A stretch of 64,000 bases of DNA, taken from contig NZ_JAJTTH010000008.1 of the NCBI RefSeq assembly GCF_021341665.1, positions 1 to 64,000 on the forward strand, read 5' to 3'. How positions within the stretch are numbered: position 1 is the first letter of the stretch; the number at the start of each line of letters is the position of its first letter. The stretch comes from Pseudomonas sp. Au-Pse12. Lineage in GTDB: Bacteria; Pseudomonadota; Gammaproteobacteria; Pseudomonadales; Pseudomonadaceae. Shown one piece after another: positions 19,224 through 26,437 of this stretch. The notes under the pieces were generated by a model. The model ran no database searches. It saw only the letters and a program-made list of their open reading frames with translations, and was not told where the DNA came from. The position numbers were made by a program, and so were the translations under genes.

Positions 19224-20618
19224 ATGCACGATCCCCACAACGAACGCATGAGTGGCAGCGAGACCCGCGCGGCAAGCGGGCTGGCCCTGGTGTTCGCCTT
19301 CCGTATGCTTGGCATGTTCATGGTACTGCCGGTCCTGGCGACCTATGGAATGGATCTCGCAGGAGCGACCCCGACGCTGATCGGGCTGGCGATTGGTGCC
19401 TACGGCCTGACCCAGGCAGTGTTCCAGATTCCCTTCGGGATCATTTCCGACCGCATCGGCCGGCGCCCGGTCATTTACCTGGGGTTGATCGTGTTCGCCC
19501 TGGGCAGCGTGCTGGCGGCCAATGCCGATTCGATCTGGGGCGTGATTGCCGGACGTATCTTGCAGGGCGCCGGGGCGATTTCCGCGGCCGTGATGGCGCT
19601 GCTCTCCGACCTGACCCGCGAGCAGCACCGGACCAAGGCGATGGCCATGATCGGCATGACCATTGGCCTGTCTTTCGCCGTGGCCATGGTGGTCGGCCCG
19701 CTGCTGACCCGCAGTTTCGGTCTTTCGGGGCTGTTCCTGGCTACCGGCGCCATGGCCCTGGTGGGCATCCTGATCATCGCCTTCATGGTGCCGCGCTCCA
19801 CCGGGCCGCTGCAGCACCGCGAATCCGGAGTGGCGCGCCAAGCGCTGGTCCCGACCCTCAAGCATCCCGATCTGCTGCGCCTGGATCTTGGTATCTTCGT
19901 GTTGCACGCGATGCTGATGTCGAGCTTCGTTGCCTTGCCCCTGGCGCTGGTGGAAAAAGCCGGCCTGCCCAAGGAACAGCACTGGTGGGTCTACCTCACC
20001 GCGTTGCTGATTTCCTTCTTCGCCATGATCCCGTTCATCATCTACGGCGAGAAGAAACGCAAAATGAAACGAGTTCTGTTGGGCGCGGTCAGTACGCTGC
20101 TGCTCACCGAGCTATTCTTCTGGCAGTTCGGCGACAGTTTGCGGGCGCTGGTGATTGGCACCGTGGTGTTCTTCACGGCCTTCAACCTGTTGGAAGCGTC
20201 CTTGCCGTCGCTGATCAGCAAGGTTTCACCGGCCGGTGGCAAGGGCACGGCGATGGGGGTGTATTCCACCAGCCAATTCCTCGGTTCGGCGCTGGGCGGC
20301 ATCCTCGGCGGCTGGTTGTTCCAGCATGGCGGTTTGTCGGTTGTGTTCCTCGGATGCGCAGGTCTGGCTGCACTCTGGCTGGCCTTTGCTGTTACCATGC
20401 GCGAGCCCCCGTATGTGACGAGCCTGCGCTTGCCGTTATCGCCCGAAGCGATCCGCGAAGCCGGCCTGGTCGAGCGCCTGAAGGCCGTTGTTGGGGTAAC
20501 AGATGCCGTGGTGGTGGCCGAAGAGGCCGCCATTTACATCAAATTGGACACCGAATTATTGGATCGCACGACCCTCGAGCAGCTGGTCAATCCAGCGCCG
20601 TCGGCGCGCGAAGCCTAG
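19224..20618 (+). CDS. MFS transporter of the YajR type
   Basis: This 464-residue inner-membrane protein has about twelve hydrophobic segments and the MFS motif A in the loop after helix 2 (GIISDRIGRRPVI). Its last 70 residues (VVGVTDAVVVAEEAAIYIK onward) are hydrophilic and resemble the ferredoxin-like YAM domain of E. coli YajR. The substrate is unknown; the family is proton-driven. It is divergent from uvrA and ten bases upstream of ssb, so it probably shares a transcript with ssb, as in P. aeruginosa. Confidence 0.85.
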   Translation: MHDPHNERMSGSETRAASGLALVFAFRMLGMFMVLPVLATYGMDLAGATPTLIGLAIGAYGLTQAVFQIPFGIISDRIGRRPVIYLGLIVFALGSVLAANADSIWGVIAGRILQGAGAISAAVMALLSDLTREQHRTKAMAMIGMTIGLSFAVAMVVGPLLTRSFGLSGLFLATGAMALVGILIIAFMVPRSTGPLQHRESGVARQALVPTLKHPDLLRLDLGIFVLHAMLMSSFVALPLALVEKAGLPKEQHWWVYLTALLISFFAMIPFIIYGEKKRKMKRVLLGAVSTLLLTELFFWQFGDSLRALVIGTVVFFTAFNLLEASLPSLISKVSPAGGKGTAMGVYSTSQFLGSALGGILGGWLFQHGGLSVVFLGCAGLAALWLAFAVTMREPPYVTSLRLPLSPEAIREAGLVERLKAVVGVTDAVVVAEEAAIYIKLDTELLDRTTLEQLVNPAPSAREA

Positions 20619-20627
20619 GAGAACGTT

Positions 20628-21137
20628 ATGGCCCGTGGGGTTAACAAAGTCATATTGGTCGGCACTTGCGGCCAGGATCCCGAAGTTCGCTACCTGCCTA
20701 ACGGTAACGCCGTGACCAACCTGAGTCTGGCCACCAGCGAGCAGTGGACCGACAAGCAGACCGGTCAGAAGGTCGAGCGCACCGAATGGCACCGTGTGTC
20801 GATGTTCGGCAAGGTGGCCGAGATCGCCGGCGAGTACCTGCGCAAAGGTTCGCAGGTCTACATCGAAGGCAAGCTGCAGACCCGCGAGTGGGAAAAAGAC
20901 GGTATCAAGCGTTACACCACCGAGATCATTGTCGACATGCAGGGCACCATGCAGCTGCTGGGTGGCCGTCCACAGGGCGACCAGCAGGGCCAGGGCGGCA
21001 TGTCCAACTCGGCACCGCGTCCTCAACAATCGCGTCCTGCGCCGCAACCTCAGCGTGAGTCGCGTCCAGCGCCACAGCAGGCCGCTCCGCAGCCGGCACC
21101 GGATTTCGACAGCTTTGATGACGATATTCCGTTCTGA
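20628..21137 (+). CDS. ssb: Single-stranded DNA-binding protein
   Basis: This 169-residue SSB has the OB-fold in residues 1-110 (RGVNKVILVGTCGQDPEVRY at the start). A Gln/Pro/Gly-rich linker follows, and the acidic tip FDDDIPF recruits repair and replication proteins. It starts nine bases after the MFS gene with an aggagaa ribosome-binding site. A terminator follows, shared with the convergent ebo operon. Confidence 0.97.
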   Translation: MARGVNKVILVGTCGQDPEVRYLPNGNAVTNLSLATSEQWTDKQTGQKVERTEWHRVSMFGKVAEIAGEYLRKGSQVYIEGKLQTREWEKDGIKRYTTEIIVDMQGTMQLLGGRPQGDQQGQGGMSNSAPRPQQSRPAPQPQRESRPAPQQAAPQPAPDFDSFDDDIPF

Positions 21138-21167
21138 TCGCCTTTTCCGGCGTTCAGCAGCGATGAC

Positions 21168-21195
21168 AAAGGGGCCCCGTACAGGGCCCCTTTTT
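21168..21195. terminator. Terminator between ssb and the ebo-associated operon
   Basis: A 10-bp stem (aaaggggccc 21168-21177 with gggccccttt 21184-21193) with flanking A and T tracts lies between convergent transcripts. It can stop both ssb and the 16 kb minus-strand operon. Confidence 0.9.
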
Positions 21196-21233
21196 CATGC
21201 CGGATGGTTTTCTTGCGCGGCGTTGCTGCCGCT

Positions 21234-22286
21234 TCAAAGCTGCACCCGGCGCAAGCGTCCGCTCAGGGCCACCACCTGCTGATCCGCCGTGGGAATCGGC
21301 CGTCCACTCAGGCCCATGCCTTCGCTGACCAGCACCGCGCCCTCGACACAACACAGGTTGGACGGCGTATCCAGGCCCTGGGCAAGTACTTGCACGCGGC
21401 GTTGCTGCAAATCGCAACGCAGCAGGCGGCCGCTGAAGCGGGCAAAGCCGCCGTGCAGCACTTCGCCGGACCAGTCGGGCTGCAGGGGCTGCAACAGGCG
21501 GTCGCACAGTTCCAGCACCAGAATCCGCCCTAGTGGGTCCAGTGCCAGCCCGGTGGGCAGTTGCAGCCCGCGAATCAGCACTTCGATTCGACCGCTGGCC
21601 GGCCAGACGCGAATCACCTGGCCGGCCTTGTCGGCGAAGTCGATGCCCTTGCGCGCCGGGTCGCGATGCAGTTCTCCGGAGAACAGGCTGATCAGCACGG
21701 CATCGGTCTGCGGTTCGTGGACCAGGGTCACGGGGACCGCTTCCTGGCCTTGATCCAGGTCGGGCAACTGGGCCAGGACCTGCTCGCCGGCTTCGGTGAA
21801 CTCCACCAGTTGGTTGGTATCGGGCTTGACCGCCAGCCAGCTTCGGCGCGCGGGGTGATAGCACAACGAGTTGAGATTGCCGCGGCTGTGGAACAGTGGC
21901 TCGGGCGGGCTGTATTGCAGGTCCAGGAGCTTCGACCCGGCGACGTAGTCGGTCTGGCTGACCAGGTAGCGCCCGGCACCGAAGGCGATGTCCGACAGGC
22001 CCATGATCTCGTCGCGCAGCATGCGCGCCTGCATGTTCATCGAGCGAAAGCCCTGGGCCAGGACCTCGGGTGGCCGGTAACCGCCGGGGGCCTGCGGATC
22101 GGGTCGCAAGCGGCTGACGCGGCCGCTGAACGCTTGATCCGGCAGGCCTGAGCCGGCTTCCACCAGCAGCAGGCTACCCTCCGCTTCCACGCAGACCCCG
22201 CGGGGGTTGAGCAGGCCTTCGGCGATGATGCTGCCGGGGCGCAGCAGCGGTTCCGGCTGGGCGGGAATATGCAAAGCAACGGGCAT
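21234..22286 (-). CDS. NHL/SMP-30-type beta-propeller protein, ScyD/ScyE-like
   Basis: This 350-residue protein has repeated blade motifs: EGLLNPRGVCVEAEGSLLLV, MGLSDIAFGAGRYLVS, LQLPTGLALDPLGRILVLEL and LDTPSNLCCVEGAVLVSEG. This spacing is typical of NHL or SMP-30 beta-propellers. The G-L-x-x-P-R/T-G-x-x-x pattern resembles ScyD/ScyE proteins found with scytonemin genes, which also occur with ebo genes. There is no signal peptide, so a cytoplasmic location is expected. It is the last gene of the operon, 12 bases after its neighbour with gaaaggaga before the ATG. The function is unknown; the ScyE resemblance is by pattern only. Confidence 0.7.
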   Translation of the reverse strand: MPVALHIPAQPEPLLRPGSIIAEGLLNPRGVCVEAEGSLLLVEAGSGLPDQAFSGRVSRLRPDPQAPGGYRPPEVLAQGFRSMNMQARMLRDEIMGLSDIAFGAGRYLVSQTDYVAGSKLLDLQYSPPEPLFHSRGNLNSLCYHPARRSWLAVKPDTNQLVEFTEAGEQVLAQLPDLDQGQEAVPVTLVHEPQTDAVLISLFSGELHRDPARKGIDFADKAGQVIRVWPASGRIEVLIRGLQLPTGLALDPLGRILVLELCDRLLQPLQPDWSGEVLHGGFARFSGRLLRCDLQQRRVQVLAQGLDTPSNLCCVEGAVLVSEGMGLSGRPIPTADQQVVALSGRLRRVQL

Positions 22287-22298
22287 GGTCTTCTCCTT

Positions 22299-24125
22299 TC
22301 AAGGCCGCCAGGGCGTGCCATTGAGATAGGCCGCCAGCAGCTCTCGTTGGCTCGGCGACATCGAGCGCACCACCGACATGTAGAGGGTGGTGTTGTGGTA
22401 CTCGGGGGATATCCGGGCCAGGATCGCCTGCTTGTAGCCCATCACGGCATCGGGCTGGTTGAGTTGGATGTAACGGGACATGGCGGGGAAGGCCAGGTAG
22501 TGAAAGCGCAAGACGTTCTGATAGGCCTGCTCCCAGGTGATGAGGCTGCCGGCGGGAATGCCGAAGTCGGTCTGGGCGTATTTGCGGAAGTTGCTGAAGC
22601 TCTGGCTCAGCGGATGGCTGCCGAGGTTGTAGTTCAGCGTGGTAAAGCCGGCCTGGCCACTGGAGCCGGCAACCGGGACGACGTTGAAGCTCACCGAGGG
22701 TTGACCGGCCGGCACCGTCAGTGCGGTCGGAAACTCCAGGAAGTCCCAGTAGCGGGTGGCCTCGTAAACGGAGGTTGCCGAAGCGGCGATGCTGATCGGT
22801 GTGTCCGTCGGCACCGGGGCTCCCAGGTAACGGGCTTGCAAGGTGATCTGGACCCCCGAGTTGTTCGGGTCGAAGTAGCTGTTGCGCTGGTCGCTGTAGA
22901 CCCGGTAGGGGCATTCGGGCGCCGATAGCGCTGGATTGCGGGCATTCCCGGGGGCGCTGATGCACAAGGGCGTGCTCTGCACCAGTTGGGTCTGGGCCGT
23001 GTCGAGCGGCACGTCGACGATTCCGCCGTAGCGGTAGTAGTCCTGCAGGATCGGGGCGCTGGGTTCGAAGCTCGCCAGGGCGGTCTCGCCCGCGGCGACG
23101 GTGACGGTCCCGTAGTCGGCGTTGGGTCCGATGGGGCTGGTGATATCGTCGCGCACGGCCCTGAACCGCTGCTTGGGGATCAGGTTGACCATGTCGATGC
23201 TCAGTTGCCCGTTGGCGACCTCGGCATAGGCGACGCTGGTGATGTTCAGGTCCTGGTCGGCATTGATGATCTGGCGGCCCGGCGGGCAGATCTGCGGCTC
23301 ATCGGCATAGGCCGTGGCCAGGGTGCCGATGACCCGGCCAATGCTCGGGTTGGGGCTGAACTGGTTGGCGGCGTAGTCCGCGTTCAGTTGGTCGGTGGTC
23401 AGAGTCGGGCACATTTCGAACATCACGAAACGCAGCACGATCCCGCTGGCGTTGGGTGCCTCGATCAGGGCCTTGAGCCCGGCGCTGTCCTTGTTGTAGC
23501 TGACGATGCTGCTCAGTGGAAAAGTCAGTTGAAAGGTGCCGCTGCCATGAAAGGAGCCGGGAGCGTCCATGCTCCTGGGCTCCAGGACTCGAGTGTTGAC
23601 GTCGAAACTGCTGCAGACCGCGTTCCAGCGGATCAGGAGTTGGGGGTTGCTGCTGTTGCCGATCTGCAAGCCGCCGACAAAGATCTGGGTGGTGGTGGTC
23701 GCCGTGGGGTCGAGGTCGACCATCATCGGGCCGGAATAGGGGCCTTGCCCGGTGCCGGGGGTCACCGAGCCGAGCAGGTACACCGGCTGGCCGACCATGT
23801 CCCCTTCCAGCGCGATGTTGCCCGGGGTGCCCTGGGAGCTGATCAGCGCGTTGTGCAGCGTCACCACGTGTTCACCGTAGTGGTTCCAGCCGCCGGCGGT
23901 GTAGCGGCTGTTGGGGCCGATCCTGGGGTCTGGGGCGTTGATCAACTCATACAGCTGGTCATCGCTGTAGGTCCGGGCCTGTTCCGCCACGGTCGAGGTG
24001 GTCAGGTCGAACAGGTCCAGGGAGGTTTCGATGCCATTGGGCAGGGTCGGCGAGTTATTCGGCACGCTGACGTCGGTGGAAATACCGCCCCAGAAGTTCA
24101 GCCGGGGTCCGTTCAATATGCTCAT
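22299..24125 (-). CDS. VioB/RebD N-terminal-domain-like protein (copy 2)
   Basis: This 608-residue protein has no signal peptide. Its start, MSILNGPRLNFWGG, and other landmarks match what I recall of the N-terminal half of VioB and RebD, the heme-iron enzymes that couple two indole-3-pyruvate imines. These are YYRYGGIVDVPLD (about 363-375), PPGRQI near 281-286, and the C-terminal block HYLAFPAMSRYIQL...ISPEYHNTTLYM...SQRELLAAYL (542-601). The protein ends where VioB would continue into its ferritin-like domain. It is a paralogue of the gene at 26438-28867, sharing all these landmarks, and follows the cytochrome-like gene by three bases. Catalytic activity is not established. Confidence 0.7.
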   Translation of the reverse strand: MSILNGPRLNFWGGISTDVSVPNNSPTLPNGIETSLDLFDLTTSTVAEQARTYSDDQLYELINAPDPRIGPNSRYTAGGWNHYGEHVVTLHNALISSQGTPGNIALEGDMVGQPVYLLGSVTPGTGQGPYSGPMMVDLDPTATTTTQIFVGGLQIGNSSNPQLLIRWNAVCSSFDVNTRVLEPRSMDAPGSFHGSGTFQLTFPLSSIVSYNKDSAGLKALIEAPNASGIVLRFVMFEMCPTLTTDQLNADYAANQFSPNPSIGRVIGTLATAYADEPQICPPGRQIINADQDLNITSVAYAEVANGQLSIDMVNLIPKQRFRAVRDDITSPIGPNADYGTVTVAAGETALASFEPSAPILQDYYRYGGIVDVPLDTAQTQLVQSTPLCISAPGNARNPALSAPECPYRVYSDQRNSYFDPNNSGVQITLQARYLGAPVPTDTPISIAASATSVYEATRYWDFLEFPTALTVPAGQPSVSFNVVPVAGSSGQAGFTTLNYNLGSHPLSQSFSNFRKYAQTDFGIPAGSLITWEQAYQNVLRFHYLAFPAMSRYIQLNQPDAVMGYKQAILARISPEYHNTTLYMSVVRSMSPSQRELLAAYLNGTPWRP

Positions 24126-24128
24126 GAT

Positions 24129-25415
24129 CTATTCCTTATCCTGGGTGGCACGGGTGACCGGGGGGTGGGCGAATCTGAACAGGAAGGAGAAGTCGCTCTT
24201 GGATTGGCTGTGCAGCGGTGTCGCCATGGAGTGACAGTTCATGCAGCTGCTGTTGGGCTGGATGTAGCTTTCCATGGTGACGTTGGCCGACAGCGATGGG
24301 GTTGGCTGGCCCAGCGGGTTGCCGGGGTTGTCCGGCGACTGGGGGCGCTGGGTGGTGATCAACTGGTAGTACTTGAACACGCTCTGCTGGACCTGCGGAT
24401 TACCCTGGTACTGGGTATTGATCTGCTGGGTCACGTCGGTGATCGGAGTGACCCGGTTCAGCGGGTCCGGGGTGCTGAAGCTGGAACCGGGTTTTGGGGT
24501 GCAGACCATCTTTGCGTCTTGTTGCTGCCACAGGCAGGGGGATTGGTTGACGCTGTCGGCGGGGGCCTTGGCGTTGAAGTAGGAGTAGAAAATCCCCGAG
24601 ACCGGTTGATCGACCCATTTGCCCTCTATCTTGGCCTTGGGGGGCACGTTGTCGATCTGCTCGAAGGTCGACCAGATCCACTGCGGGAAGCCCTCCACCT
24701 TGCTGATGATGTGCAGCCCTACCAGCCCCAGGTTGGCCGGTCTGGTGCCGTTGGGCCGCCCCTGGCTGTCGAATTTCGTGACCAGGGCTTTCATCGTCAG
24801 GTAGCGGCGGCTGTCGTCGGCGCTGGTGAGGATGCGCCAACTGGCCTTGATCTCGCTGGCGTTGTCGGGAAAGTTGATGTTCTTCGCCGCATCGACGATG
24901 GCTGCGTTGTAGAAGCCGTTGCTGACGATGTAGTTGTAGGACACCTCGTTGGCGGCGATGTCGTAGTAGGTCGGGTTGCCGCGCTGATCGATCAGCCAGC
25001 CGCCGACCGCCTGGTTGTCCGATTGCACCACCTGGGTGTTCTTGACCGCGGCGATATTGATCAGGCTGAGGTTCCGGCGCGGCAGCTGCGAATTCCAGGG
25101 CCCCGGATTCTTGGCCCCGGGGAGGAACGTTTCGCTGACGCTCTTGTAGGTCTGCCACACGGTATTGCCGGGGCTGCCCAGGGGCTTGCTGCAATCGGCG
25201 ACCCCGCGTTGGCCGATCTTGGCCGGCCAGTTGAGGTTGATGAACAGCTGCCAGCTGTATTGATCGAACGCCTGCTGCGAGGCGCCGGCAGCAGGCACCA
25301 CGGCAGTGGGCGGGCAAGCAGTCTGCGGCCCCGGCGCGCTGGGCTGCAGGGCGCTGGCCTGCTGGCAGCCCAGGCCCAGCAACAGCAGGGCGGTGAAACG
25401 GCTCCAAGGGTTCAT
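24129..25415 (-). CDS. Secreted single-heme cytochrome c-like protein (copy 2)
   Basis: This 428-residue protein has an N-terminal export signal (FTALLLLGLGCQQASA). The Cys at 17 could make it a lipoprotein, though the lipobox is imperfect. One heme-binding CxxCH, CMNCH at 391-395, lies near the C-terminus. It is a paralogue of the protein at 28879-30066: SWQLFINLNWP (54-64) aligns with AWNWFVCLNQP, VWQTYKS with VWETFKP, and both have a phrase like FPQWIWSTFEQ before the heme site. The large N-terminal part is not a standard cytochrome fold that I recognise. The ATG at 25415 has aggag seven bases upstream. Location is expected to be periplasmic. Confidence 0.72.
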   Translation of the reverse strand: MNPWSRFTALLLLGLGCQQASALQPSAPGPQTACPPTAVVPAAGASQQAFDQYSWQLFINLNWPAKIGQRGVADCSKPLGSPGNTVWQTYKSVSETFLPGAKNPGPWNSQLPRRNLSLINIAAVKNTQVVQSDNQAVGGWLIDQRGNPTYYDIAANEVSYNYIVSNGFYNAAIVDAAKNINFPDNASEIKASWRILTSADDSRRYLTMKALVTKFDSQGRPNGTRPANLGLVGLHIISKVEGFPQWIWSTFEQIDNVPPKAKIEGKWVDQPVSGIFYSYFNAKAPADSVNQSPCLWQQQDAKMVCTPKPGSSFSTPDPLNRVTPITDVTQQINTQYQGNPQVQQSVFKYYQLITTQRPQSPDNPGNPLGQPTPSLSANVTMESYIQPNSSCMNCHSMATPLHSQSKSDFSFLFRFAHPPVTRATQDKE

Positions 25416-25428
25416 GAGGCGGCTCCTG

Positions 25429-26370
25429 TCACTGCGGGGTGGGCGAGAGTTGGTTCCATTGCGGCCGCGCACCGTTTTTCAGCGACGGCGGTGGGGTGAA
25501 GAGCTGGCAGTCCGGCGGGTTGGCCGGGCACATTTTCGCCACCTGGTCCCAGGTCTTGGCCGGGTCCGGTTTGGCGTTGCTCCAGTTGCGATAGTTCTGG
25601 CTGACGATCGGCGCGTTGGCCACGCTGGCATCGCCGGAGAAATAGAACGACTGCGGATGCTGATAGGCCGGCTGGCCCGGGCCGTCGCTGGTGGCTTTCT
25701 TGTAGAACGCGTAGCCGAACAGGATCGGGCTCGGCTTGACCGGGATCTCCAGCGCGTAGGCCTGTACGCTGCCGTCCAGGTGCTGGCTACGGGCGGCGCT
25801 GTAAGGCAGGTGCTTGATGAAGTCCTGGCGGGGCGGGTGGTTCATGGGCGAGAACATGCAGCAGGCCGGCATGTCCTTGGGCCGGTCTTCGGGGTAGGTG
25901 AGGAAGTAGGCCTTGTTGCCCAGGGAAACGAAGGAGCAGGTGTAGTTGTTGTTCTTGATCGGGAAGATCGGCAGGCAGTACTTCTCGTAGTGCTCCATCA
26001 TCGCGCCGGTGCCGTCACCGTCGGCCGGCACATAGTCGTTGTCGTAATAGCTGGTGCCCTGGGACACGGTGTAGTCGGAAGGTTGCAGGGTGCTGGGCGG
26101 GCTGCTGTAGGGCGGCGGGTTCTTCGCGTAGTTGGCGGTGACCCGGTACATGGTCCAGTCGCTGACCCAGGTCGCCGGGTAGAGCGGGTCGGCCGGATCG
26201 CCGGGCTTGCGCTTGGCGATGCAGTTGTTGGTCTTGGCGTCGCAGCCCTTGTTGTTGTGCACGCCCATGTTGAAGTAGACGTTGTCGGGGTATTCCTGGG
26301 CCCACAGCGTCTGGCTGGCGCCCAACAGCAGGGCCGCCCACAGCAGGCGTTTGAGGAAGCGCATGTTCAT
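25429..26370 (-). CDS. Secreted Cys-rich orphan protein
   Basis: I do not recognise this 313-residue protein. It begins with a signal peptide (MNMRFLKRLLWAALLLGASQ, cleavage probably after LWA). The mature part has about eight Cys residues (GCDAKTNNC, KYC, YTC, PACCMF, KMC, PDC), which suggests disulphides formed in the periplasm. The centre contains the phrases YFNMGVHNNKGC and MFSPMNHPPRQDFIKHLPYS. It sits between the two cytochrome/VioB-N modules, 13 bases before copy 2 of the cytochrome. The ATG at 26370 with aaggag seven bases ahead is preferred over an upstream TTG. Confidence 0.75.
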   Translation of the reverse strand: MNMRFLKRLLWAALLLGASQTLWAQEYPDNVYFNMGVHNNKGCDAKTNNCIAKRKPGDPADPLYPATWVSDWTMYRVTANYAKNPPPYSSPPSTLQPSDYTVSQGTSYYDNDYVPADGDGTGAMMEHYEKYCLPIFPIKNNNYTCSFVSLGNKAYFLTYPEDRPKDMPACCMFSPMNHPPRQDFIKHLPYSAARSQHLDGSVQAYALEIPVKPSPILFGYAFYKKATSDGPGQPAYQHPQSFYFSGDASVANAPIVSQNYRNWSNAKPDPAKTWDQVAKMCPANPPDCQLFTPPPSLKNGARPQWNQLSPTPQ

Positions 26371-26437
26371 CTGACTCTCCTTTGCCAACGCCGGGCGCCG
26401 TGGGGCGCCCGGGGTTCCATTGCCGGGCCGTTGCGGC

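Noticed and set aside
22986..25499. 837-codon plus-strand frame across the cytochrome and VioB-N-like genes
   Set aside because: It is a codon-bias shadow that crosses two gene boundaries of the minus-strand operon and has no start signal.
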